A stretch of 32,047 nt of DNA from the NCBI GenBank assembly GCA_012728075.1, contig JAAYFV010000041.1, positions 1 through 32,047 on the forward strand. The letters are read 5' to 3'. Position numbers and translations under genes: made by a program. Below, one piece after another: positions 18,844-27,065 of this stretch (position 1 is the first letter of the stretch; every line of letters begins with the position of its first letter). The DNA comes from Tissierellia bacterium (GTDB lineage Bacteria > Bacillota > Clostridia > Tissierellales > Tepidimicrobiaceae). The notes under the pieces are model-generated. The model did not search any database, was not told where the DNA came from, and saw only the letters and a list, made by a program, of their open reading frames with translations.

Positions 18844-20652
18844 TTGAACAACGCAAGAGTATATAATGAATACTACGGGATTTTAGAAAAATATGACATG
18901 CTTTATGAACAAAGTAAAAATGGTGTTAAATTTACAAAGCTAATGGATATTATTACTAGCGAAGAAAACATAATGAGTGCATATAGAATTCTCAAAAAGA
19001 ATAAAGGAAGTAAAACAGCAGGAATAAATAATCATAATATAAGTCATTTAGAAAAATACACAAAAGATAATCTAATAAAATATGTCAGAAATAGATTAAA
19101 TAATTATCAAGCGCAAGGAATAAAAAGAGTATATATACAAAAAGCAAATGGTAAACAAAGACCTCTTGGAATTCCAACAATAGAAGATAGATTAATTCAG
19201 CAATGCATAAAACAGGTACTAGAACCTATAATTGAACCAAAGTTTTATGAACATAGCTATGGTTTTAGACCATTAAGAGATAGTTCTCATGCTCTATTTA
19301 GGATGCAATTCCTAATAAACAGATGTCAATTAACATATTGTGTAGACTTTGATATTGAAGGATTCTTTGATAATGTAAATCATGGTAAATTATTAAAACA
19401 ATTATGGAATTTAGGGATAAGGGACAAGAAATTAATTAAAATAATATCTCTAATGCTAAAAGATAAGGTAGAGGGCATACCAATGACCAAGGGAGTCCCA
19501 CAAGGTGGAATAATTTCACCACTACTAGCAAATATATATCTAAATGAATTAGACTGGTGGGTGGCAGAACAATGGCATAAACATCCACTAAATAATAATA
19601 GTGCTAGAAAATTAAAACAGACTAATATGAAAGAAATGTATATTATAAGATACGCAGACGATTTTAAAATCATGTGTAAGAATTACACAGAGGCAAATAA
19701 GATTTACCATGCTACAGGTCAATGGCTAAAAGAAAGATTAGACCTTGAATTAAATGAAGATAAAACTAGAATAGTTAATTTGAAAAAGAATTATTCAAAG
19801 TTCCTAGGTATTGAAGTCAAAGCAAGATGGAGAAAGAATAAATGGACAGCGACAAGCAGAATAGATAGAGAAGAAGTTGAGAACATAAAAGAGAGAATAA
19901 AGAAATGCGTTGATAATATTTGCAAAACACAGAATGAAAAAGAAGTCTATATGTATAATGTAGTCATTAGCGGAATGCATAACTATTATAGCAGGGCAAT
20001 TCAAGTATTTAATGATTTTAAAGAGATTAATTGGGCAACCAGAAAATACCACAAAGTTCGACTTAGTAAATATTGCAAAGAGGGAAAATGGAAAACAGGA
20101 ACTAAAGGTTTCGAAAAATATTTCCAAGGAAGATATAAAACATTTAAACTAGGAAATACACCACTAATACCAATATGTGATGTAGGATATAAAAGAAATG
20201 TAGCAGTAAATAAGAAAAAGAACCTTTATACAGAAGGAGGTAGGAAAGCCCTCAATATAGAAGAGTTAATACTTAAAGATGATTTGAAATATCTAAGGAG
20301 AAATTATAATACACATTGGAATATTGAATACTTTGACAACAGAATAAGTAGATATAGTATGCAAATGGGTAAATGTGCAATAAGTAAATATTACACAACA
20401 CCACAAAATGGAGAATGTCATCATGTAAATCCAAGGTTTAAGGGTGGAAAAGATAATTTTGACAATCTAAGGTGGATTGATAAAACAATTCACAAAGGAA
20501 TACATGCTAAAAATCCAGAAGTAATAGAAAAAGCTATCTTAGTCATGAGAGAACATAGTAAAGATAGTAAAGATTTTTCAAATATGCTAAAGAAATTTAA
20601 TTATTATAGAACCAAATGCGATAGAGAGGAATATAAAATTAGACAGAATTGA
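18844..20652 (+). CDS. ltrA: Group II intron reverse transcriptase/maturase with C-terminal HNH endonuclease
   Basis: RT motifs (KQRPLGIPTIEDRLIQQ, YGFRP, GVPQGGIISPLLANIYLNELD, RYADDF), maturase region and HNH (CHHVNPRFKGGKDNFDNLRW...HKGIH). TTG start with upstream GAGGGGGT. Confidence 0.95.
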   Translation: MNNARVYNEYYGILEKYDMLYEQSKNGVKFTKLMDIITSEENIMSAYRILKKNKGSKTAGINNHNISHLEKYTKDNLIKYVRNRLNNYQAQGIKRVYIQKANGKQRPLGIPTIEDRLIQQCIKQVLEPIIEPKFYEHSYGFRPLRDSSHALFRMQFLINRCQLTYCVDFDIEGFFDNVNHGKLLKQLWNLGIRDKKLIKIISLMLKDKVEGIPMTKGVPQGGIISPLLANIYLNELDWWVAEQWHKHPLNNNSARKLKQTNMKEMYIIRYADDFKIMCKNYTEANKIYHATGQWLKERLDLELNEDKTRIVNLKKNYSKFLGIEVKARWRKNKWTATSRIDREEVENIKERIKKCVDNICKTQNEKEVYMYNVVISGMHNYYSRAIQVFNDFKEINWATRKYHKVRLSKYCKEGKWKTGTKGFEKYFQGRYKTFKLGNTPLIPICDVGYKRNVAVNKKKNLYTEGGRKALNIEELILKDDLKYLRRNYNTHWNIEYFDNRISRYSMQMGKCAISKYYTTPQNGECHHVNPRFKGGKDNFDNLRWIDKTIHKGIHAKNPEVIEKAILVMREHSKDSKDFSNMLKKFNYYRTKCDREEYKIRQN

Positions 20653-20656
20653 CGAT

Positions 20657-20693
20657 GGAAAGCCGTGTGAAGGGAAACTTTCATGCACGGTTT
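20657..20693 (+). ncRNA. Group II intron domain V
   Basis: AGCCGTG...CACGGTTT hairpin with an AGC triad, about 50 nt from the 3' splice site. Confidence 0.8.
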
Positions 20694-20742
20694 GGACTGG
20701 GGGAAAAGGTGGAGATAATATCAAAACCTTACCTATCAGTAT

Positions 20743-21710
20743 CTAGAGTTATTGGAAATGTATATGATCCATCTAGAGAAATAGTCAATGGTAGGGGTAA
20801 TTTAAGTTTCACTACAATTAATTTACCTAGATTAGGCTTAAAACATCGAGGAGATATAAAGGGCTTTTATGAAGAATTAGATAGCACTATAGATTTAGTA
20901 ATAGAACAGCTAATAGAAAGGTTTGAAATACAAGCAAGTAAAAAGGTACACAATTTCCCATTTTTAATGGGTCAAGGTATATGGATTGATTCCGATAAGC
21001 TAAATAAGGATGATGAAATAAGAGAAGTGTTAAAACATGGTACTTTATCCATTGGATTTATTGGATTGGCAGAGTGTTTAAAAGCTTTAACAGGATTTCA
21101 TCATGGGGAAAGTATAGAGTCTCAAAAATTAGGTTTGGAAATTATAGGTCATATGAGGGATAGGATGGATGAAACTAGTAGACAATTTGGTATGAATTTT
21201 ACATTATTGGCTACTCCAGCAGAGGGTACTGCAGGTAGATTTGTAAAAATGGATAGGGAGATATTTGGAGAAATTGAAGGAATTACAGATAGAGAATATT
21301 ATACCAATAGTTTCCATGTACCTGTATACTATGAAATTACAGCTTTTAAAAAGATAAATATAGAAGCTCCTTATCATGAGTTGACTAATGCAGGGCATAT
21401 CACCTATGTGGAACTAGATGGGGATCCAACTCAAAATCTAGATGCTTTTGAAAAAATAGTAAGAGCAATGAAGGAAGCAGGTGTGGGATACGGTTCTATA
21501 AATCATCCAGTAGATAGGGATCCAGTATGTGGGTTTACAGGAATAATAGGGGACACTTGTCCTAAATGCGGTAGAGAAGAAGGAAATGTTAAGTTTCAAA
21601 GGATAAGAAGGATAACTGGTTATTTAGTTGGCACTTTAGAAAGATTTAATGATGCAAAAAGAGCAGAAGAAAGAGATAGAGTAAAGCATTTTTCTTGTTC
21701 CTATAAATAA
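20743..21710 (+). CDS. nrdD: Anaerobic ribonucleoside-triphosphate reductase, exon 2
   Basis: RVIGNVYDPSREIVNGRGNLSFTTINLPRLG ... NHPVDRDPVCGFTGIIGDTCPKCGRE, RRITGYLVGTLERFNDAKRAEERDR. The first part of the 20649 ORF is intron sequence. Confidence 0.93.
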
Positions 21711-21722
21711 AGAGGTGGCAAT

Positions 21723-22232
21723 ATGGAAGATGAAGTAAAGATTGCAGGAATCATAAAAGAATCCATAGTAGATGGTCCGGGGATTAGATTAGTGGTATTT
21801 ACCCAAGGTTGTGTTCACAATTGTATAGGTTGTCATAATCCTGAAACTCATTCTTTTAGTGGAGGCTATTATATGAAAATAGATGAGATAATAAATATGA
21901 TTAAAGAAAATCCTCTATTAGATGGTATAACATTAAGTGGCGGAGATCCTTTTGTTCAAGCAAAGGCTTGTGCTAATTTAGCTAACAAAGTAAAAGAAAT
22001 GGGATTAAATGTGGTTACCTATACAGGCTATACTTTTGAAGAGATAATCCAGGAGATGAAGATAAATCATAGTTGGGAAAAACTATTGTATGCTACGGAT
22101 ATATTAATAGATGGAAGATTTGACATAACCAAAAAGAGTTTATTATTAAAGTTCAGGGGTTCAAAGAATCAGAGGATAATAAATGTAAAAAAATCCCTAA
22201 ATGAAAATAAGATAATTTTAGCAGATATATGA
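21723..22232 (+). CDS. nrdG: Anaerobic ribonucleotide reductase-activating radical SAM protein
   Basis: CVHNCIGCHNPETHSF radical SAM motif and TLSGGDPF; directly downstream of nrdD. Confidence 0.95.
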   Translation: MEDEVKIAGIIKESIVDGPGIRLVVFTQGCVHNCIGCHNPETHSFSGGYYMKIDEIINMIKENPLLDGITLSGGDPFVQAKACANLANKVKEMGLNVVTYTGYTFEEIIQEMKINHSWEKLLYATDILIDGRFDITKKSLLLKFRGSKNQRIINVKKSLNENKIILADI

Positions 22233-22235
22233 ACA

Positions 22236-22276
22236 TAAGGGCATCTAACCAAATTTTTGGATAGATGCCTTTTAAG
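22236..22276 (+). terminator. Hairpin after nrdG
   Basis: AAGGGCATCTA a CCAAA ttt TTTGG a TAGATGCCTTTT. Confidence 0.65.
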
Positions 22277-22288
22277 CTAGGGGGAGTA

Positions 22289-22624
22289 TTAAATATTAAT
22301 TAATTCATCTATTTTGGCAGCTAGAATAAAATCATTTTCATGAAGACCTTGGATTTTATGAGTCCAAAGTTTTATGACCACTTTTCCCCAAGATAGATAT
22401 ATATCAGGATGGTGACCTTCATTTTCTGCTAATTGTCCTACTTTATTAACAAAATCAAGTCCTTCTTTAAAGTCTTTAAATCTATATGTTTTTTCTATAT
22501 ATTTATTATCTATTACTTTCCAGCCTTCCTTTAATGAAGGTAGTAATTCTTTAATCTCCTCTTCATTTAAAGTTGGTGCACCTACACTACAGGGAACACA
22601 TTTTTTAGTAAGTAGTTCACTCAT
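22289..22624 (-). CDS. phhB: 4a-hydroxytetrahydrobiopterin dehydratase (pterin-4a-carbinolamine dehydratase)
   Basis: MSELLTKKCVPCSVGAPTLNEEEI..., ENEGHHPDIYLSWGKVVIKLWTH. ATG at 22624 follows AAAGGTGG; the track start at 22678 is too long. Confidence 0.88.
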   Translation of the reverse strand: MSELLTKKCVPCSVGAPTLNEEEIKELLPSLKEGWKVIDNKYIEKTYRFKDFKEGLDFVNKVGQLAENEGHHPDIYLSWGKVVIKLWTHKIQGLHENDFILAAKIDELINI

Positions 22625-22809
22625 ATTTTCACCACCTTTTACAAATTGGAAAATTCTATTCGATGTATTCATACCCAAAAGCTATAAGATTATCACGTAT
22701 TTATTTTAAAACTATATAATATAGATTAGATTTTGAGATAAGAAGGATTATAACTATAAATATAGAATAAATATTATATGATAAAAAAATAATCAAAAGA
22801 GGTGGACAG

Positions 22810-23747
22810 ATGAGACCTATAGATATGCATTGTGATACTATACTAGGATTAATAGATGATAAAGGGGGTTTGGGACTATATGAAAATAATCTAAGTGTAG
22901 ATATTAAAAAACTAAAAAGGGGAATTCATTAGCTCAATTTTTTGCAATGTGGGTAAATATAAAGAGTAAAAAGGATCCAATGGAGAATTGTCTTGAATTA
23001 ATAGATAGATTTTATGTAGAGCTTGAAAAGAATTCCCATAGCATTTCAATAGCAACAAATTATGAAGATATAATAAAGAATGATGATAGTGATAAGATTT
23101 CTGCTATTCTTACCATTGAAGAAGGAGGTACAATTAAAGGTGAATTATATAATTTAAGGAACTTTTATAGATTAGGGGTAAGGGCAATAACTCTTACATG
23201 GAATGAACCTAATGAAATAGGATACCCTAATACGACTAGTAAATACAGGTCTAAAGGACTAACTAAATTTGGTCAACAAGTTGTAGATGAGATGAATCGA
23301 TTAGGTATGCTAATAGATGTTTCACATCTTTCAGATGAAGGATTTTATGATGTAGCTAAATTAAGCTCTAAACCTTTTATAGCTTCCCATTCAAACTCAA
23401 GAACTATGAAGAATCATCCTAGAAACCTTACTGATGATATGATAAAGGTTCTTTCGGAAAGTGGAGGGGTAATGGGTATATGCTTTGAAAGGGATTTTCT
23501 AGGAAATACTGAAAAAGCTAGAATAGAGGATATGATTAGACATATTAAACACATTAAAAACATTGGAGGAATAGAAGTAATAGCTCTAGGTTCTGATTTT
23601 GATGGCTCCCATCCTAATTGTGAAATAAACAATATTGGTGAAATAGAAAAGCTTGCTTTTGCTTTAAGTGATAATAAGTTTTCTGAAGATGAAATAGATA
23701 AGATTTTTTATAAAAATGTCTTAAGAGTAATAAAGGATGTATTATAG
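22810..23747 (+). pseudogene. M19 family membrane dipeptidase, frameshifted near 22920
   Basis: ATG 22810 after AGAGGTGG encodes MRPIDMHCDTILGLIDD...LKRGIH*; a one-nucleotide frame change continues NSLAQFFAMWVNIK... with EEGG and HSN motifs. Confidence 0.82.
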
Positions 23748-23784
23748 ATAAACAAAAATTCAACTAAGGAGGAAGGGATTACCC

Positions 23785-23880
23785 TTATAGTTTGGATAAA
23801 CTTGGCATGTTACTGCTCATTGACCAAGAAGCTCCCACTTCAACGAATGTATGGGAGTAAGTGGCGAGTAGTTTACATAT
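23785..23880. repeat. Possible IS200/IS605 (tnpB-type) right-end remnant
   Basis: AAGCTCCCACTTCAACGAATGTATGGGAGTAAGTGGCGAGTAGTTTAC, with alternative CTCCCA/TGGGAG and CCACTT/AAGTGG pairings, resembles IS605-family ends; no transposase in window. Confidence 0.35.
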
Positions 23881-23900
23881 AAGTATAATGGAGGTATTAT

Positions 23901-25085
23901 ATGTCTAAAAATTATCGTTTTGATACTAAAACTATACATGGTGGCTATACTGGTAAAAATCCAGAAAATGCATTAAATCCACCAATATTTCAAACTTCTA
24001 CTTTTACTTTTGATAGTATAGAACATGTGGAAAAAGTTATGAGTTTTGAATCTGATGATTATGTATATACTCGGGGGAACAATCCTACTTTAAGACTATT
24101 TGAAAATAGAATGGCAGAACTAGAATATGGAAAAGGAGCAGTGGCCTTTTCTTCAGGTATGGCTGCCATATCCTCAGTATTGTTTTCCTTTTTAAAACCA
24201 GGAGATAATGTAATAGTTCATAAAACCCTATATGGTTCAAGTTATAGTGTAGTTACTAAACTTTTGCCAGAATACCATGTAAATTATAAAATTGTAGACC
24301 TTACAAATACAGAGGAATTTATAAAAGCCATAGATGAAAATACTAAATTAGTTTATTTTGAAAGCCCATCTAATCCTGATTTGTCTATAATAGATATTAA
24401 AAAAATATCACAAAATGCCCATGAAAAAAATATAAAAGTAGTAGTAGATAATACCTTTGCTTCTCCCTATTTTCAAAATCCATTATTATTAGGTGCGGAT
24501 GTAGTGGTCCATAGTGCTACCAAATATATTTGTGGTCATGGAGATGTAGTAGGAGGAATAGCTATATCCCAAGATAACTACTATATTCAAAGCTTAAAAT
24601 TTGAATATATGTGTGAATTTGGTGGTGCCATGAGCCCCTTTGATGCTTGGCTTCTTTTAAGGGGATTAAAAACTCTAGGGATTAGAATGAGGCAACATGA
24701 AGAAAATGCCCTAACTGTAGCAAATTATTTGGAAAATCACCCAAAAGTTAAAAAAGTAAATTATCCAGGTCTAGAAAGCTTCAATGGACACAATATAGCC
24801 AAAGAACAGATGAATGGCTTTGGTGCCATGATTAGCTTTGAATTAAGTGGAAATCTACAAGATGCCATAAAATTTGTAGAAAGTGTAGAATTAGCTCAAT
24901 TAGCCGTAAGTTTAGGGGATTGTGAAACCTTAATAGAGTTGCCAGCAGCTATGACTCATAGAGGATATCCAAAAAAGAAAATTGAAGAATTTGGTCTAAC
25001 GGAAAGTATGATAAGAATTTCAGTTGGTATAGAGGACAAACGGGATATACTAGAGGATTTGGAGCAGGCTTTTAATCAAATTTGA
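23901..25085 (+). CDS. Cys/Met metabolism PLP enzyme, methionine gamma-lyase-like
   Basis: AAT-I fold signatures (YTRGNNPTLRLFENRMAELE, SSGMAAISS, VVVDNTFASPYFQNP, SATKYICGHGDVVGG, MTHRGYPKKK). Confidence 0.87.
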   Translation: MSKNYRFDTKTIHGGYTGKNPENALNPPIFQTSTFTFDSIEHVEKVMSFESDDYVYTRGNNPTLRLFENRMAELEYGKGAVAFSSGMAAISSVLFSFLKPGDNVIVHKTLYGSSYSVVTKLLPEYHVNYKIVDLTNTEEFIKAIDENTKLVYFESPSNPDLSIIDIKKISQNAHEKNIKVVVDNTFASPYFQNPLLLGADVVVHSATKYICGHGDVVGGIAISQDNYYIQSLKFEYMCEFGGAMSPFDAWLLLRGLKTLGIRMRQHEENALTVANYLENHPKVKKVNYPGLESFNGHNIAKEQMNGFGAMISFELSGNLQDAIKFVESVELAQLAVSLGDCETLIELPAAMTHRGYPKKKIEEFGLTESMIRISVGIEDKRDILEDLEQAFNQI

Positions 25086-25161
25086 GAAATGGGCCAACTT
25101 TTGGCTGAATTTGAGATATATTTAAAGTTTAATGAAATAATAAAAATAGCCTTTGGAAGCG

Positions 25162-25191
25162 GTAGTGGGACAGTAAAAACTGTCCCACTAC
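25162..25191. terminator. Strong hairpin between convergent genes
   Basis: GTAGTGGGACAGT aaaaA-type loop ACTGTCCCACTAC, 13-bp perfect stem; no long U-tract. Confidence 0.5.
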
Positions 25192-25205
25192 TAAACTTAA
25201 TTTGT

Positions 25206-26603
25206 TTATTTAGCTAATTCATATATTGCCTTTCCATATATCCTAGTTAAGAGTAATAGATGGTCTATGGATATAAATTCATTTGGTTGATGAGCTAGTT
25301 CTTCTTGATCTGGAAGTACAGGTCCAAAAGCTACTGCATTTTCCATAGCTCTAGCATAGGTTCCACCACCTATAACTAATGGTTTACTTTTTTTATCTCC
25401 TGTTTCTTCTCTATATACTTTCATCAATTTTTGAACTAAAAAATGGTCTTCAGGAATATATAAAGGTTTCATTTCTTCTTTATCTTCAATTAGTTCAATT
25501 CCTGTACCTTTTAGATTTTCTCTAATTCCATCATATACTTGTTGAGAGGTAAATGTAATAGGGTATCTTATATTTATGGATAGTATTATTTTGTTGTCTT
25601 CCATACGTATAACTCCTGGGTTGAAGTTTAATTTTCCAGATACTTCATCTTCAAATCCGCATCCTATTCCTTCACCATGATGTTTAAAAGCTATTTTTTT
25701 ATTATACATGTTTATAAATTCACATATATCACATTCACAATCTATTATACTTCCTAAGAATTCCATTATATAGCTTATAGCATTTTTACCCTTTTCAGGA
25801 GTAGATCCATGAGCTGAAACACCTTTTGCTTTTACTGTTAAAGTGTTTTCATCTTTCTCTAGAGTCATTTGGTATTGTTTCTTTTCTAGAAATCTTTCAA
25901 AAGCATCTTCTACTCGTTTAATATCTTTAACCTCTAATGTAGCTTCACAGTAGTCTGGAACCATATTGACTGCATTTCCACCTTTTATATTTTTTATTGT
26001 TATATTGTTTGTACAATTTGTCTTTATATCTTTAACTAGGTCAAATTTAATGATTCCTTTTTCTCCATGAATAACAGGGAAATTAGCATCAGGAGTAAAT
26101 CCAATATTTGGGGATTTTTCATGTTCAAAATAATATTTCATACATCCCCAACCTGTTTCTTCGTTGGTACCAAATATAAGTCTTACTTTTTTGTTCAAAG
26201 GTACTTTCATATCTTTTAGTATATTCATAGCATGTAAAATTGCCATAGCAGGCCCTTTATCGTCTATAGCACCTCTTCCATATATTCTACCATCATGTAT
26301 TTCTGCTCCATAGGGTGGATATTTCCATCCATCTCCTTCAGGTACCACATCTAGGTGAACTAATACTCCTAATGTTTCATCACCTTCTCCAAATTCTGCA
26401 TATCCTGCATATCCATCTAAATTTTTAGTCTTAAATCCCATTTGTTTTGATAAATTTAAAGCATATTCCAATGCTCTATAAGGACCTTCTCCAAAAGGCA
26501 TACTTTCTTTTGGTTTATCTTCAACACTTTTGATTTTTATAATCTCTTGAGTTGTGGATATTATATCGTCTTTTCTTTGTTCTACTATTTCTTTAATATT
26601 CAT
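25206..26603 (-). CDS. pepV: Sapep/PepV family dipeptidase
   Basis: M20 signatures (LGVLVHLDVVPEGDGW, GRGAIDDKGPAMA, GTNEETGWGCMKYYFE, PDANFPVIHGEKG). Start uncertain: ATG 26603 or GTG 26642. Confidence 0.88.
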   Translation of the reverse strand: MNIKEIVEQRKDDIISTTQEIIKIKSVEDKPKESMPFGEGPYRALEYALNLSKQMGFKTKNLDGYAGYAEFGEGDETLGVLVHLDVVPEGDGWKYPPYGAEIHDGRIYGRGAIDDKGPAMAILHAMNILKDMKVPLNKKVRLIFGTNEETGWGCMKYYFEHEKSPNIGFTPDANFPVIHGEKGIIKFDLVKDIKTNCTNNITIKNIKGGNAVNMVPDYCEATLEVKDIKRVEDAFERFLEKKQYQMTLEKDENTLTVKAKGVSAHGSTPEKGKNAISYIMEFLGSIIDCECDICEFINMYNKKIAFKHHGEGIGCGFEDEVSGKLNFNPGVIRMEDNKIILSINIRYPITFTSQQVYDGIRENLKGTGIELIEDKEEMKPLYIPEDHFLVQKLMKVYREETGDKKSKPLVIGGGTYARAMENAVAFGPVLPDQEELAHQPNEFISIDHLLLLTRIYGKAIYELAK

Positions 26604-26650
26604 ACATACTACTGGCATTTGTAATTGCCAGGATTTCACCACCTTTCTTT

Positions 26651-27019
26651 TTATTCAATGAATTTAATAAAATCGTTGCTTTTCAATATGTTAATATATT
26701 GTACTAGTCTTTCATATAGGGGTTCTGCTTTTTCACCAAAATTTTCTTCCACAAGTTTACCGATTTGATATATATTATTATTACCATCTATGTTGCTCCA
26801 TATAAAGCTACCTATTTCATCTAAATCAATTTTTAAATTTTCAGGAGCAAAGAACAACTTTATAGCTATTTTTTCAATTAAAGAATCTCTGGGAACTATC
26901 AATTGAACATTACCGTTACTTTTTACTTTGTATTTAATTTTTTTAGATTTAATAGGTATGAATGTTAAGTAGTTTTTATCTTTTTTCTCTTTTTTATTTC
27001 CTATCAATTTATTATACAC
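26651..27019 (-). CDS. PqqD family (RRE-type) protein
   Basis: C-terminal half IDLDEIGSFIWSNIDGNNNIYQIGKLVEENFGEKAEPLYERLVQYINILKSNDFI matches the PqqD pattern. TTG at 27009 (LIGNKK...), about 8 nt after GAGGTG, is an alternative start. Confidence 0.7.
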   Translation of the reverse strand: MYNKLIGNKKEKKDKNYLTFIPIKSKKIKYKVKSNGNVQLIVPRDSLIEKIAIKLFFAPENLKIDLDEIGSFIWSNIDGNNNIYQIGKLVEENFGEKAEPLYERLVQYINILKSNDFIKFIE

Positions 27020-27029
27020 CTCAATTAGG

Positions 27030-27065
27030 AAAAATTATCTTGGGGATATCCCCAAGATAATTTTT
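27030..27065 (-). terminator. 36-bp perfect palindrome overlapping the OPT stop codon; terminator/attenuator inside the operon
   Basis: AAAAATTATCTTGGGGAT|ATCCCCAAGATAATTTTT. Confidence 0.75.

Larger units (their letters stand above)
18124..20742 (+). mobile_element. Group II intron with RT/maturase-HNH ORF
   Basis: 5' GTGCG at 18124; encoded group II RT; domain V-like hairpin AGCCGTGTGAAGGGAAACTTTCATGCACGGTTT; 3' end ...CCTTACCTATCAGTAT (AY). Excision at 18123/20743 restores MGCR-T-RVIGNVYDPS. Confidence 0.92.

Noticed and set aside
20649-20742. N-terminal part of ORF 20649-21710 (MTMESRVKGNFHARFGLGEKVEIISKP...) as protein
   Set aside because: This is translated intron domain V/VI sequence; the true exon starts at 20743.
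23760-23890. SAM (S-box) riboswitch upstream of the methionine gamma-lyase-like gene
   Set aside because: The leader lacks S-box signatures (AGAGAGGTGGAGGGA, GATGAAACCC, GGCAACC); it looks like an IS605-type end instead.
25162-25191. GTAGTGGGACAGT hairpin as a dispersed repeat family (partial GGGACAGTTTA also at about 8590)
   Set aside because: The second site lacks the inverted arm; a repeat family cannot be shown from this window.
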